Origin: Methylococcus sp. Mc7
GTDB lineage: Bacteria; Pseudomonadota; Gammaproteobacteria; Methylococcales; Methylococcaceae
Direction of reading: 5' to 3'
Assembly: GCF_019285515.1 (NCBI RefSeq)
Contig: NZ_CP079095.1
Location: 3,752,501-3,816,500 of the forward strand
Length of the DNA stretch: 64,000 bases
Below the pieces are notes generated by a model that made no database searches, was not told the DNA's origin, and saw nothing but the letters and a program-made list of their open reading frames with translations. Every line of letters starts with the position of its first letter. The stretch's first letter is position 1. This document shows positions 1 through 10,200 of this stretch, piece by piece. The position numbers were made by a program, and so were the translations under genes.

Positions 1-85
1 TGACGCCTTCGATGAAATCGAAGAAAGGCGCGATGCGGTCGTAACGATGGCGGACAATTTCGGTAGCCTCGGGGGACTCGCTCAT
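1..85 (-). CDS. Class I SAM-dependent methyltransferase, N-terminal part only
   Basis: Only the first 28 codons are inside the window; the gene runs off its left edge. Translation from the ATG at 85 gives MSESPEATEIVRHRYDRIAP followed by FFDFIEGV. An R-x-R-Y-D-R-I-A-P-F-(Y/F)-D stretch is the usual opening of UbiE/ArsM-type class I SAM methyltransferases. The SAM-binding glycine loop would lie outside the window, so the substrate cannot be judged. It reads in the same direction as the carbonic anhydrase and SulP genes, about 55 bp away, so it may be the last gene of that transcription unit. Confidence 0.55.
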   Translation of the reverse strand, partial: MSESPEATEIVRHRYDRIAPFFDFIEGV

Positions 86-139
86 GTCCAGCTCCTGGAT
101 TCAGCCTTTTTGCCAAGCCGCGGCCCCAGGATACCCGCG

Positions 140-784
140 CTATTCGGAAAAATCGACGTACTGATAAACGGGGCCAACCTCGCTGCCGGGAGGCAAGGTG
201 ATCAACTGTTTGATGAGTCCGTCCTGCAGTCCGTAAACCCAGCCATGCAAGGTCGGACAGTGCTCCCGCTTCCAGCTCTGCTGAATGATCGAGGTGTGGG
301 CCAGATTGTAGACCTGTTCGATCACGTTCAGCTCGACCAGGCGGTCGACGCGCTCCTCCTCGCTGCCCAGAGCCTCTATCTCGTCGGCATGCAGCCGGTA
401 GACGTCCTTGATGTGTTTCAGCCATTTGTTCACGATCAGGAGCTTCGCGCTCTGCTTCTGCAGCGCCGCCCTGATGCCGCCGCAGCTGTAGTGTCCGCAG
501 ACGACGACGTCGCGGACCTTGAGCACGTCGACCGCGTACTGCAAAACGCTCAAGCCGTTGAAATCGGTCGTGACCAACTGGTTGGCGATGTTGCGGTGGA
601 CGAAGATTTCGCCGGGCTGGGCATGGACGATGATTTCCGCCGGCACCCGGCTGTCCGAACAACCGATCCAGAGTACGGCGGGATTCTGACCGCCCGCCAG
701 TCGCTCGAAATAACCCGGTTCCTTCAGTATCTGGTCCTTGGCCCAGGCTTTGTTTTCCAACAGCATTCGTTCGAAAGCTTCCAT
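140..784 (-). CDS. can: Beta-class carbonic anhydrase
   Basis: A 214-residue beta-carbonic anhydrase that interconverts CO2 and bicarbonate in the cytoplasm. The Zn site is complete: Cys42, Asp44 and Arg46 in the CSDSR motif, and His98 and Cys101 in GHYSCGG. The length matches the E. coli Can type. It lies about 55 bp downstream of a SulP anion transporter on the same strand. SulP/carbonic anhydrase pairs are common in bacteria and are taken to supply bicarbonate. For a methanotroph, bicarbonate could feed carboxylation reactions or buffer CO2 released by formate oxidation (inference). The start ATG is the only good candidate before the Cys motif. Confidence 0.93.
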   Translation of the reverse strand: MEAFERMLLENKAWAKDQILKEPGYFERLAGGQNPAVLWIGCSDSRVPAEIIVHAQPGEIFVHRNIANQLVTTDFNGLSVLQYAVDVLKVRDVVVCGHYSCGGIRAALQKQSAKLLIVNKWLKHIKDVYRLHADEIEALGSEEERVDRLVELNVIEQVYNLAHTSIIQQSWKREHCPTLHGWVYGLQDGLIKQLITLPPGSEVGPVYQYVDFSE

Positions 785-839
785 GAGTTCGCTCTTTGAT
801 ATTCAAGGGGAATGGTGAACGCTTCTGCCGGCTAGGGAC

Positions 840-2447
840 TCAGCCGGAAATCTTGTACAAGGGGGCCGCGCCGGCGTCCCCTTGCCTGCTCTCCGAGTTT
901 CTGCCGGCATGCCCGTGCGCGGCTTTGAGATTCTTCAGATGAACCACGATACGGTCATCGCGCGCGGCTTCGACGAAGTCCTCGATGGTTTCCAGGATGT
1001 CATGATCCACGAATTCCGCATAGGTTCCGTCGATGATCAGCTCGCTGTCGGGCTCGACCTGGTCCAGTTGCTCGCGCAGCAGGGCCTTGTTCAGGAACGA
1101 GACGTCCTTGCGAAGCCGCAGCAGGTAATGGTTGCCATGGCGGGTGAGGGAAATGGCGGCGTGGAAGTTGGTCCGGATGACGTAATACAGACCGCAGGCG
1201 ACGCCGACGGCGATCCCTTTGAGCAGATCGGTGGCCAATATCGCCATGACCGTGACGGCGAACGGGATGAACTGGGTCGCCCCCTGGCGGTACACCTGTA
1301 CCACCATCGCCGGCTTGGCCAGCTTGTAACCCGTCATCAGCAGGATCGCCGCCAGCGCTGCCAGGGGGATGTGGTTGAGGTAGCGGGCAAGGAAGCCCAC
1401 GCTCAGCAACAGCAGGAGGCCATGGATGAAGCAGGCCACTTTGGTACGCCCGCCGGCGTTGATGTTGGCCGACGAGCGGACGATGACCGCCGTGATCGGT
1501 AAACCGCCCACCAGGCCGGCCAACAGGTTGCCGACGCCCTGCGCCTTCAGCTCCCGGTTGGTCGGCGCCACCCGCCTCAGCGGATCGAGCTTGTCGACCG
1601 CTTCCAGGCTGAGCAGGGTTTCGAGACTGGCAATGACGGCGATCGTGAACGCTACCGTGTACACCGCCGGATCCATGATCCGGCTGAAATCCGGAAAGAC
1701 GAGGCGGCCAGCCAGATCCTCGAAACCCCGGATGTCCGGAAGCTGAACCATGTGCTCCGGTGCAATCTCCCAAGACGATCCCGCCATCGAGAGATTGAAT
1801 GCCACCGCCCAGGCTATCGCCGCCAGCGGCCCCGGAATCTGCGCCAGCAGCGGCACGGAGCGGATAAGCCGGGACTCCCACAGCACCATGATGGCTATGG
1901 CGACCGCACTCACCACGGTCGCTCCCGGTGAAATCGAACCCATGGCTTGCAGCAGTTCGGAGAAGGTGCCCTCCGCGTCTTGAGGCAGATAGGTTTCCTC
2001 TCCCACGATGTCCTGGCCGTAGCCGACGGCGTGGGGGAGTTGCTTGGTGATCAGGATCAGCCCGATGGCCGAGAGCATGCCCTTGATGACGGACGACGGG
2101 AAATAGGCGCCGATGGTTCCCGCCTTGAGGAAGCCGAGAGCGAGCTGCATCAGCCCCGCCAGGATCAGGGCGAGCAGAAAGTGCTCGAAGCCGCCGAGCT
2201 TTTCGATGCCCTGCAGCACAATGACCGTAAGGCCCGCGGCCGGGCCCGACACGCTCAACTGCGACCCGCTGGCCCAGGCGACGACCAGCCCACCGATGAT
2301 GCCGGCAACCACGCCTGAAAGCAGCGGCGCGCCGGAAGCCAGCGCAATACCCAGACAGAGAGGGAGCGCCACCAGGAACACCACGATGCCGGCCGGGATG
2401 TCCTGCGTGAGATGCGCTAGATAGTACGCGAGATGTTTTCTGACCAT
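840..2447 (-). CDS. SulP family anion (sulfate or bicarbonate) transporter
   Basis: An integral inner-membrane transporter of about 535 residues. It opens with MVRKHLAYYL and the SulP signature region (DIPAGIVVFLVALPLCLGIA), followed by many hydrophobic segments. A C-terminal STAS domain is visible from about residue 430 onward (VSFLNKALLREQLD, then SELIIDGTYAEFVDHD). I chose the ATG at 2447 over a longer reading from 2525 because GGGAGGA lies about 10 nt upstream and the family N-terminus starts there. It is followed by a carbonic anhydrase gene, which favours bicarbonate as substrate, but sulfate cannot be excluded from sequence alone. Confidence 0.88.
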   Translation of the reverse strand: MVRKHLAYYLAHLTQDIPAGIVVFLVALPLCLGIALASGAPLLSGVVAGIIGGLVVAWASGSQLSVSGPAAGLTVIVLQGIEKLGGFEHFLLALILAGLMQLALGFLKAGTIGAYFPSSVIKGMLSAIGLILITKQLPHAVGYGQDIVGEETYLPQDAEGTFSELLQAMGSISPGATVVSAVAIAIMVLWESRLIRSVPLLAQIPGPLAAIAWAVAFNLSMAGSSWEIAPEHMVQLPDIRGFEDLAGRLVFPDFSRIMDPAVYTVAFTIAVIASLETLLSLEAVDKLDPLRRVAPTNRELKAQGVGNLLAGLVGGLPITAVIVRSSANINAGGRTKVACFIHGLLLLLSVGFLARYLNHIPLAALAAILLMTGYKLAKPAMVVQVYRQGATQFIPFAVTVMAILATDLLKGIAVGVACGLYYVIRTNFHAAISLTRHGNHYLLRLRKDVSFLNKALLREQLDQVEPDSELIIDGTYAEFVDHDILETIEDFVEAARDDRIVVHLKNLKAAHGHAGRNSESRQGDAGAAPLYKISG

Positions 2448-2722
2448 GTCCGATGCTTTCCTCCCGTGTGGTACAACTGCCCCTGGCATACCGGCGAGTT
2501 CGCCGAGGAGCCTGGCCCGGTTCATTCATCCAGGCGGACGACACCGAAGGTCTCCCGCCTACTCGTTCGATTGTGGCTGAATTACACCATGGCGGTGAGG
2601 TTGATTTCAACACTTTGGTTTATATAAACCAAAACATCCTCCTCAACCACCCGGAATCCGGAATAAAGATGCCCCTCCAAGCCTGCGGAACGGACGAGCC
2701 GAAGTATCGACTCAATCATGTA

Positions 2723-2751
2723 TTGACAGTGAATCTTCTAACGCCTACCCT
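2723..2751 (+). promoter_or_regulatory. Candidate sigma-70 promoter
   Basis: In the 436-bp divergent gap between the SulP gene and the next plus-strand gene (2448-2883), TTGACA at 2723-2728 is followed after 17 bp by TACCCT at 2746-2751. The -35 box is perfect and the -10 box is weak. It could drive the small genes at 2884 and 3102. I see no other clear element in this gap. Confidence 0.4.
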
Positions 2752-2883
2752 TCTTCATCGTTTCGTTACGAAACCATTAGGGTCTGCATGACAAGGCAAA
2801 GCTCCGGCATGCCCGCTACGGCGAGGATGCGGCTCCGCTTTCACGCAGACGAGCACACGATCGAACGAGAGGAGAACAACAAG

Positions 2884-3060
2884 ATGACCGAAGAGACTCA
2901 GACGGGGAAAGACTATTTCTGGATTTACGTTGCCCTGGCAACGGCCGCTCTGGTGGGCGTCGTCGTCATGGCGAAGCTGAGTGAGAACGAAAAGTACGAT
3001 CCCATCCGGGCGCAGCAGAACGAAGAAGTCGCGCGCATGAACATACGCGTTCTCAACTGA
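2884..3060 (+). CDS. Small single-pass membrane protein, unknown function
   Basis: A 58-residue protein beginning MTEETQTGKDYFWIYVALAT. One transmembrane segment covers roughly residues 12-31 (IYVALATAALVGVVVMAKL) and is followed by a charged C-terminal tail. The ATG at 2884 is preceded by GAGAGGAG at a suitable distance; a longer reading from 2788 has no such site and adds an unlikely N-terminus. It lies just upstream of a secreted Cys-rich protein and the pqq operon on the same strand. I do not recognise the family, and a link to PQQ or methanol oxidation is only a guess from position. Confidence 0.65.
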   Translation: MTEETQTGKDYFWIYVALATAALVGVVVMAKLSENEKYDPIRAQQNEEVARMNIRVLN

Positions 3061-3101
3061 ATCCAGAACCGCACCACCGGTTTTGCCGGAAGGACATCCC
3101 C

Positions 3102-3482
3102 ATGATCGACACAAGCTTGAAACTCTATTCCCTTCTTCTCCTGGCCCTGGTCTCGGTACTGCCGGGAAGCGTCTTCGCCACGGAATACATCTATCGCGAC
3201 CTGATCGGCAACACGCTCCCGCCGCAGAAATGCGCGGCAAGAACGGAAGCCGAAACGGCCGCATCCGAAGAATACAATCTGAAAAAACACGCCAGGATAT
3301 TCTGCGAGTCGCAGGGCTATGGCTGGCACGTCGAACAGCGCAAGAGCGCGGGCAAGCTGGTCTGCGAGGAATGCAGCGAGGGCGGGGAGAAGGACCGATT
3401 CCACTGCCATCTGGAAGACGTGGTCGTACAATGCAAGCGGATCAAACCCGGCTCTGTCGGCCTGATCCCCGGCCAGGGATGA
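3102..3482 (+). CDS. Secreted cysteine-rich protein, unknown function
   Basis: A 126-residue protein with a clear signal peptide: a hydrophobic core LLLLALVSVLPGSVFA with likely cleavage after FA near residue 25. The mature part has six cysteines (KCAAR, FCESQ, VCEECS, HCHLE, QCKR), spaced as expected for disulfides or metal binding in the periplasm. It follows the small membrane protein by about 40 bp and precedes the pqqA promoter, so the two are probably co-transcribed. I do not recognise a family. The well-formed signal peptide and stop make it a convincing real gene. Confidence 0.7.
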   Translation: MIDTSLKLYSLLLLALVSVLPGSVFATEYIYRDLIGNTLPPQKCAARTEAETAASEEYNLKKHARIFCESQGYGWHVEQRKSAGKLVCEECSEGGEKDRFHCHLEDVVVQCKRIKPGSVGLIPGQG

Positions 3483-3558
3483 GCATCCGTCCCCCATCCA
3501 TATAGAGGAGGCTTCCGCCGGCGGACGGCAAAGGCCGCCATTTTCGGGAAAAACTCTG

Positions 3559-3587
3559 TTGCGTCGGACCGGGGCGGTACGTATACT
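3559..3587 (+). promoter_or_regulatory. Promoter of pqqA
   Basis: TTGCGT at 3559-3564, a 17-bp spacer, and TATACT at 3582-3587 form a good sigma-70-type promoter about 70 bp upstream of the pqqA ATG. The spacing is ideal and the position is right for a short leader. A ribosome binding site (GGAG near 3643) follows in the leader. Confidence 0.6.
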
Positions 3588-3656
3588 GGCCGCCGAGCTG
3601 TAACCTGCTCTTTCTCTTGAAGACCAGACGTATAACATTATCTGGAGGACATTAAG

Positions 3657-3731
3657 ATGCGTTGGGAAAAACCGAGCTACAACGACATGCGCTTCGGCTT
3701 CGAAGTCACCATGTACATCTACAACCGTTAA
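3657..3731 (+). CDS. pqqA: PQQ precursor peptide PqqA
   Basis: A 24-residue ribosomal peptide, the substrate from which pyrroloquinoline quinone is made. It has the conserved Glu16-Val-Thr-Met-Tyr20 core; Glu16 and Tyr20 are the residues that are cross-linked and become PQQ. The RBS GGAG lies about 10 nt before the ATG. It is too short for most gene callers but unmistakable by sequence and by its place just before pqqB. A stem-loop follows the gene, which would allow far more pqqA transcript than pqqBCDE transcript, as expected when the peptide is consumed stoichiometrically. Confidence 0.97.
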   Translation: MRWEKPSYNDMRFGFEVTMYIYNR

Positions 3732-3752
3732 TCCCAAACGGTTGTGCGAAAG

Positions 3753-3780
3753 CGGGGTTCGATCATTCGAGCCCCGTTTT
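3753..3780 (+). terminator. Attenuating terminator between pqqA and pqqB
   Basis: A 10-bp stem, CGGGGTTCGA / TCGAGCCCCG with one G-T pair and a 4-nt loop, is followed by TTTT at 3777-3780. It sits 21 bp after the pqqA stop codon and 38 bp before pqqB. It is probably a partial terminator that sets the ratio of pqqA to pqqBCDE mRNA. Confidence 0.65.
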
Positions 3781-3817
3781 CGTTTGCGCGACAGCATAAA
3801 CCTCTTAAAGCTTCCTT

Positions 3818-4732
3818 ATGATCATTCGTGTGCTCGGCGCCGGCGCCGGCGGCGGATTCCCGCAGTGGAACTGCCGATGCGGCAATTGCCGGCGCTTCCG
3901 GGAAAACAAGCTCAACGCCCGAGGCCGCACCCAGTCCTCGATCGCGGTCAGCGCCGACGGCAGGCGCTGGGTCCTGTTCAATGCCTCGCCGGACATCCGC
4001 AGCCAGCTCGAAGCCTTTCCGGCCAGCCACCCGCGTGAGGGCGTCCGCGACACCGGCATCCACGCCATCGTGCTGATCGACAGCCAGATCGACCACACCA
4101 CCGGCCTTTTGATGCTGCGCGAATCCACCCGCCCGCTGCAAGTCTATTGCAGCGAGATGGTGAAACAGGATCTCTCCACCGGCTTTCCGCTGTTCCGGAT
4201 GCTGGAACACTATTGCGGCGTGGAACACCATGCCGTTCCGCTGGATGGGGGCAGCTTCACGATCCCCGGCATCGAAGGCCTGAAATTCTCGACCCACTCG
4301 CTGAAAAGCAAGGCGCCACCCTATTCGCCCCATCGCCACGACCCGCACGATGGCGACAACATCGGCGTGATCGTCGAAAACTTGGAAAACGGCCGCAGGC
4401 TCTACTACGCGCCGGGCTTGGGCGAGATCGAACCGCACGTCCGCGCCGCCATGGAAGCTGCGGACTGCGTGCTGGTCGACGGCACCTTCTGGCGGGAAGA
4501 CGAGATGCAACACGCCGGCATCTGCGACAAGCAGGCACGGGAGATGGGCCACCTGCCGCAGTCCGGCCCGGGCGGCATGCTGGAAGTCTTGAACAGCTTG
4601 CCGGATGCCCGCAAGGTCTTGATCCACATCAACAACACCAACCCGATTCTGGACGAAGATTCGCCGCAGCGTCAGACCCTGACCGAAGCCGGGGTCGAAG
4701 TCGCCTACGACGGTTTGGAAATCGTTTTGTGA
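3818..4732 (+). CDS. pqqB: PQQ biosynthesis protein PqqB
   Basis: A 304-residue metallo-beta-lactamase-fold protein of the PqqB family. The N-terminus has the family's Cys motif (WNCRCGNC), and the D-H-T-T-G metal-site region is visible around residue 90 ([11 protein letters not shown]). PqqB is needed for full PQQ production and has been assigned a hydroxylase role on the processed Glu-Tyr product. The length is typical. It is followed by pqqC after 8 bp, so translation is probably coupled. Confidence 0.95.
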   Translation: MIIRVLGAGAGGGFPQWNCRCGNCRRFRENKLNARGRTQSSIAVSADGRRWVLFNASPDIRSQLEAFPASHPREGVRDTGIHAIVLIDSQIDHTTGLLMLRESTRPLQVYCSEMVKQDLSTGFPLFRMLEHYCGVEHHAVPLDGGSFTIPGIEGLKFSTHSLKSKAPPYSPHRHDPHDGDNIGVIVENLENGRRLYYAPGLGEIEPHVRAAMEAADCVLVDGTFWREDEMQHAGICDKQAREMGHLPQSGPGGMLEVLNSLPDARKVLIHINNTNPILDEDSPQRQTLTEAGVEVAYDGLEIVL

Positions 4733-4740
4733 GGAATCCC

Positions 4741-5466
4741 ATGAGCCAAGACACGACCCCCTGGAGCCGCGACGAATTCGAAGCCCGGCTGCGCGCGAAG
4801 GACAAGTACTACCACATCCATCATCCCTATCACGTGATGATGGCGAACGGCGAACTGAACCGCGAGCAGATTCAGGGCTGGGTGGCGAACCGCTTCTATT
4901 ACCAGATCGCCATTCCGCGCAAGGATTCGGCCATCATGGCCAACTGCCCGGACCGCGAGACCCGCCGCAAATGGATGCAGCGGGTGATGGATCACGACGG
5001 CTACGGCGACGACCCCGGCGGGATCGAAGCCTGGATCCAGCTTGGCATCGCCTGCGGCCTGAGCCGGGAAGACCTGACCTCGCTCAAGCGCGTGCTGCCC
5101 GGCGTGCGTTTCGCGGTCGACGCCTACGTCAACTTCGCCCGCACCGCGACCTGGCAGGAAGCCGCCTGCTCATCGCTCACCGAGCTGTTCGCGCCGACCA
5201 TCCACAAGCAGCGGCTGGCCGGCTGGCCGGACCTGTATCCCTGGATCGCCGCCGACGGCCTGGCCTATTTCCGCAAGCGGGTGACCCAAGCCAGCCGCGA
5301 CGTCGAGCACGGCATCGAAATCACCCTGGATCATTTCAAGACACGCGAACAGCAGGAGCGGGCGCTGGAAATCCTCCAGTTCAAGCTCGACATCCTGTGG
5401 TCGATGCTGGATGCCATGTATCTGGCCTACGTCGACAAGAAACCGCCCTATTTCAACATCGCCTGA
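4741..5466 (+). CDS. pqqC: Pyrroloquinoline-quinone synthase PqqC
   Basis: A 241-residue cofactorless oxidase that carries out the last step of PQQ synthesis: ring closure and eight-electron oxidation of the intermediate using O2. The all-helical PqqC/TenA-like fold is recognisable from [31 protein letters not shown] and [12 protein letters not shown]. The ATG at 4741 follows GAGGAA. It ends 5 bp before pqqD. It stands as a separate gene from pqqD, unlike the PqqC/D fusions of some methylotrophs. Confidence 0.96.
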   Translation: MSQDTTPWSRDEFEARLRAKDKYYHIHHPYHVMMANGELNREQIQGWVANRFYYQIAIPRKDSAIMANCPDRETRRKWMQRVMDHDGYGDDPGGIEAWIQLGIACGLSREDLTSLKRVLPGVRFAVDAYVNFARTATWQEAACSSLTELFAPTIHKQRLAGWPDLYPWIAADGLAYFRKRVTQASRDVEHGIEITLDHFKTREQQERALEILQFKLDILWSMLDAMYLAYVDKKPPYFNIA

Positions 5467-5471
5467 TCCGC

Positions 5472-5753
5472 ATGAGCCTTCAACCCGATACCCTGCTGGA
5501 AATTTCGCCCCTGCTGCGCTTGCAATGGGAGGAAGCCCAGCAGCGCCACGTCATGCTCTACCCCGAGGGCATGATCGAACTGAACGACACCGCCGCCGCG
5601 ATCCTGGAACTTTGCGACGGACAAAACAATCTCACCAGCATCGTGGAGAAGCTGGAGCAAAAATACGAGGCTACCGGAATCGAAGCCGATGTGCGCGAAA
5701 TGCTCGAAAGTGCCTTGAACAATGGCTGGATCAGAGAATTCGTCCCTCAGTAA
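5472..5753 (+). CDS. pqqD: PqqA-binding chaperone PqqD
   Basis: A 93-residue RiPP recognition element protein that binds PqqA and presents it to the radical SAM enzyme PqqE. Typical features are R-W-E near the start ([10 protein letters not shown]), [17 protein letters not shown], and a D-V-x-E-x-L helix near the end. The start ATG is 3 bp after the pqqC stop codon. Its 3' end overlaps pqqE by 32 bp in a different frame, consistent with coupled translation of two proteins that act as a complex. Confidence 0.93.
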   Translation: MSLQPDTLLEISPLLRLQWEEAQQRHVMLYPEGMIELNDTAAAILELCDGQNNLTSIVEKLEQKYEATGIEADVREMLESALNNGWIREFVPQ

Positions 5754-6843
5754 ACCGCGCTGGCTGCTGGCGGAACTGACCTACGCCTGCCCGCTGCAAT
5801 GCCCCTATTGCTCCAACCCGCTGGATTATGCCCGCTTAGGCGATGAGCTGAGCACCGGGGAATGGAAGCGGGTGTTGAGCGAGGCCCGCGCGCTCGGCGC
5901 CGTGCAGCTCGGGCTATCCGGCGGCGAACCGCTGACCCGCCGCGACCTGGCCGAGATCGTCGCGCACGCCCGCCAGCTCGGCTATTACACCAACCTCATC
6001 ACCTCCGGCTACGGCCTGGACGAGGCCCGCATCGCCGAACTGAAATCGGCCGGCCTCGACCACATCCAGGTCAGCATCCAGTCGCCGGAAAAGCTGCTGA
6101 ACGATAAGCTCGCCGGCACCGAATCCTTCGAGCACAAACTCGACGTCGCCCGCTGGGTGAAGCAGCACGGCTATCCGATGGTGCTGTGCGTGGTGATCCA
6201 CCGCCAGAACATCCACCAGATGCGGCAAATTCTGGAGATGGCCGAGGAGCTCGGAGCGGATTACCTGGAACTGGCCAACACCCAGTATTACGGCTGGGCG
6301 CTGCTCAACCGGGACCATCTGCTGCCGACCCGCGAACAGTTCGCCGAAGCCGAAGCGATCGCGCAAGCCTACAAGGAGAAGGTGAAGGGCCGGATGAAGA
6401 TCTACTACGTCGTCCCGGACTATTACGAAGACCGGCCCAAGGCCTGCATGAACGGCTGGGGCACGACTTTCCTCACCATTGCCCCGGACGGCATGGCCCT
6501 CCCCTGCCACGCCGCCCGCGAACTGCCGGGCCTGGCCTGCCCCAACGTACGCGACTTCAACGTGCGCGAAATCTGGTACGAATCGGAAGCTTTCAACCGC
6601 TTCCGCGGCTACGGCTGGATGAAGGAGCCCTGCCTCAGTTGCCCGGAAAAGGAAAAGGACTTCGGCGGCTGCCGCTGCCAAGCCTATCTCATGACCGGCG
6701 ACATGACCGACGCCGACCCGGTCTGCAGCAAGTCCCCGCACCACCATCGGGTGCTGGAAGCCATTGCCTCGACGCAGCAGCCCGCTGCAGACAAACCACT
6801 CATCTTCCGCAATGTGAGAAACTCCCGTGTTTTAACGGGCTGA
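5722..6843 (+). CDS. pqqE: PqqA peptide cyclase PqqE (radical SAM/SPASM)
   Basis: A 373-residue radical SAM enzyme that forms the C-C bond between Glu16 and Tyr20 of PqqA. The CxxxCxxC cluster motif is Cys23, Cys27 and Cys30 ([10 protein letters not shown]), and GGEP follows near residue 66. The C-terminal SPASM region has the expected cysteines ([40 protein letters not shown]) for auxiliary Fe-S clusters. The start overlaps pqqD. No pqqF or pqqG peptidase gene follows here; proteolysis of PqqA must be encoded elsewhere. Confidence 0.96.
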   Translation: MAGSENSSLSKPRWLLAELTYACPLQCPYCSNPLDYARLGDELSTGEWKRVLSEARALGAVQLGLSGGEPLTRRDLAEIVAHARQLGYYTNLITSGYGLDEARIAELKSAGLDHIQVSIQSPEKLLNDKLAGTESFEHKLDVARWVKQHGYPMVLCVVIHRQNIHQMRQILEMAEELGADYLELANTQYYGWALLNRDHLLPTREQFAEAEAIAQAYKEKVKGRMKIYYVVPDYYEDRPKACMNGWGTTFLTIAPDGMALPCHAARELPGLACPNVRDFNVREIWYESEAFNRFRGYGWMKEPCLSCPEKEKDFGGCRCQAYLMTGDMTDADPVCSKSPHHHRVLEAIASTQQPAADKPLIFRNVRNSRVLTG

Positions 6844-7213
6844 CTTATTTTTGACGGTTACCGGCTTTGCTCATGCGGCTACGGTAGCCGGTGCGGGATT
6901 GGAACGTCTGCAGAATCCTACTCTCCAAAGGTGCGGCGGGTTCGGCGCATCGAGCTTGTCCTGACCTCGTGCAATCCCGAGAAGAAGATATGAGTCTCTA
7001 ACCGGTGTGTTCGAATACATGGAGTCTTACTGCGACCGGCGGCAGGGCGGCATTCCGTGCTCAATTACGTGTCACCATCTGACTTTGACGCGCGAATGGC
7101 CGCTTATTCAGAATGGGTGTCACAAGAGGGGGGCAAGATCACTCCAAGAGTTCGTCTTTCGAAATACAATTTTCTACCTGGTCCCTTTTGGGGACCGGTA
7201 CGCCCCGGCAGCC
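6844..7213. other. Intergenic region upstream of the SARP regulator
   Basis: About 370 bp between pqqE and the regulator gene. It holds an imperfect inverted repeat around 6864-6895 (ACCGGCT and AGCCGGT arms) without a clear T-run, so termination after pqqE is uncertain. I see no convincing promoter box and no gene. Confidence 0.4.
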
Positions 7214-10200
7214 ATGAACAAAAAGCAGCAAGAAACCGAGCTTCCATCCCCTCCCGCGCCGAGTTCATCCGTCGGCGAGCGAAATCTTGCAAAGATCAAT
7301 CGTCCGCGCTTGGGGGAGGTCTATTGGCGAGAGCGGCTGTTTCAGCTTTTGGACCAGGAGCCAAACCGCCCGGTGATCCATGTCACGGCTCCTGGCGGTG
7401 CAGGCAAGACCACCTTGGTGGCAAGTTATCTGGAGGCGCGCAAGCTGCCTTGCCTCTGGTATCAGGTCCAGCGGGACGACGTCGACGTGGCAGGCTTCTT
7501 CCACTACATGAACCAAGCGGTGCGGCAAACGGCGCCGGCAACCGGCCCCATGCCCCGTTTCTCCCCCGAGTTTCTGCCGAATTTGCCGGTGTTTAGCCAC
7601 CGCTATTTCCGGGAGCTGTATGGCCGTTTTGAACCGCCTTTTGTAATCGTGCTGGACGATTGCCACGAGGTGGGTACAGAAGCCTTGTTACACGACGTAA
7701 TCCGCGACGGCTTGGCCGAGCTTCCCACCGGATTCCGCATGATTCTGATTAGCCGCAATCAGCCGCCGCCCGCACTGGCCCGATTGCGCCTCAACCAGTC
7801 GCTCGCCCTGCTCGATTGGGAGGCATTGCGTCTGACGCCGGACGAGGCCGAAGCCATCGTACACCGCCAGTCCCACGGGCAGTGGGTTCCCTCACCGGAG
7901 TTACTGGCGCGGCTCTACGCTCGTTCCGAGGGCTGGGTGGCGGGCCTAGTCCTGTTGGCGGAATGGGCACGGAAGCCGGATCAACCGCGAATGGAAGACC
8001 ACCCCCAAGCGCGCGAAATCGTGTTCGACTATTTCGCCGGCGAACTATTCTCCAGAACCGAACCGGTAGTTCGGGATTTCCTGCTGCAGACCGCCATCCT
8101 ACCTGGCATGAGCGCAGCGATGGCCATGGAACTCACCGGCCATCCGGAAGCACCCGCCATCCTGGCGGACTTGTACCGGCGGCATTACTTCATCGAGCGG
8201 CGCGCTCACGCCGACGGCGCAGTCTATCGTTATCACGCCTTGTTCCGCGAATTCCTGCTGGCCCGGGCCCAGTCGACTTTTTCTCCCCAGCGTCTCAGGG
8301 AACTGCGCCGGCGAGCCGGCGCGCTGCTGGAACAGGCCGGCGAGTCGGAAGCGGCCGTGGAGCTGCTGCGGGATGCACAGGCCTGGGACGAGCTAGTTCC
8401 CGTGCTGCTGCGGCAGGCTCCGATCCTTGTGGCCGAAGGGCGATCGAAAACACTGGCGGGTTGGCTGCACGCCGTGCCTGAGGACGTCGTGGCAGCGCAA
8501 CCCTGGCTGTCCTACTGGCAGGGCGTCGCCGCCATGGCGTTCGATCCCCCAGAGGCACGTCGCCATTTCGGCCTGGCTTTTAGTCGGTTTCAGGCCTTAC
8601 GAGATCCCAACGGTCAATACCTTGCCTGGAGCGGGATGCTTGAATCTCTGTTTGGCGACTTGGACGTACAGGTCATCGACAGTACCTGTTGGGAAGACTT
8701 CGATGCGCTACGGGCGCGCCATCCAGAGTTCCCTTCCCTCGTAGTCGAAGCACGCACCACCCTGGCGCTGTTGTGGTCGTTGCTGCTCTTTTACGGTCAG
8801 CCGCGGCGTACCGCCTATTGGGCTGCGCGCGCCGAGCGGCTGCTGGCGCTGGACGGCATCGACTCCGACACTAAAAACGGCCTCGCCGGCACGGTGCTGC
8901 ACCAGCACCTGTGGTCCGGCGATTTCGCCAAAGCACGGTTGGTGTTCGACCGGCTTTGCCGTGACCCCGCCTGGCAGGCGATAACGCCCACCATGCAGGT
9001 AGCCGCTTGGGCGGCCCGGGCTCAGTACTTCCAGATGACGAGCGCCTACGACGATTGCCTGCGGGCGATGGAGGAAGGCCTGGAAAAATGCCATGCCCTG
9101 GGAATTCATCGCTCGGACATAGCGTTCCTTTGCCAGGGAGCCATGATCGCCCAGAAGTTCGGCGATCTGGCTCGGTCCCGTGACCTGTTGGAGCGCCTCG
9201 CTGTTGCCGTCGCCGCCTCCGGCGGCCGCGGCAACGGCAGCCTGACCTACCATTGCCAGTCCGTCGGCGATGCCCTGTGCCGAAAAGACTACGCTGTAGC
9301 CCTGGAACACGCCCGCACGGCGTTGCGGATCGCGAAAGAAACAACGACCTATTTTATTAAACCTTACTTGCGGCTGTCGCTTGCCTATATCGCCTGCGGC
9401 CAGGAATATCATGACGAGGCCACTGCCGAACTCACCGAAGCACGCCGGCTCGGCGTCCAGTATCTGGGCAGTCCCTTGTTCGATTTCCAATGCCAGCTGG
9501 CCGAAAGCTATCTAGTCCTGGCGCGGGGCGAGGAAACATCGGGCCTAGAGCGCCTGCGCATAGCCTTGGCTCAAGGTAGGCAACGGGAATTCGTCAGTTG
9601 GCCCCATTGCCTGCCGCCGCTGGTGTTGCCCTTGTTCCTGCAAGCTCTGGAGGCCGACATCGAGGTGGACTACGTACAGTCAGTTATCCGCCGGCACCGC
9701 ATGATGCCCGATCAGCCGCCGCTGGAAATCGAGCGCTGGCCTTGGGAGATAAAGATTTATACGCTGGGCCGCTTCGCCGTGGTTAGGAGCGGCGTGGAAA
9801 TGCGCTTTCAAGCCAAGGCGCAAAACAAACCGATGGAACTGCTCAAGGCGCTGGTCGCCCTGGGTGGACGGGACGTCCACGCCAATGCCTTGATCGACGC
9901 TCTGTGGCCGGACGCCGAAGGCGATACACAAAAGCTCTTCGAAGTTACCCTGCATCGGCTGCGCAAATTGCTGGGCAGCGGTAAGGCCGTCACCTTGAGT
10001 GCCGGCAAGCTGAGCCTGGAGACCCGCCATGTGTGGGTGGATGTCTGGCAGATCGAGCGTCTAATCGCCGACATCGAATTGCTGCTCCGGCCCGGCGCGT
10101 CGAATCCCGCTCCATTGCTGCAAGCGTCGGATAAGCTGCTGCGAACCTACCAAGGGCATTTCCTGGCGTGCGAAGAAGATCAGGCCTGGATATTGGCGAC

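Noticed and set aside
1000-2613. A 537-codon open frame overlapping the SulP gene on the same strand
   Set aside because: It is a shifted frame of SulP, rich in Arg, Gly and Pro, without membrane segments, while the SulP frame has all family features.
4147-5466. A possible PqqB-PqqC fusion protein
   Set aside because: The N-terminal 198 codons are an out-of-frame reading of pqqB; pqqC has its own ATG and RBS at 4741.
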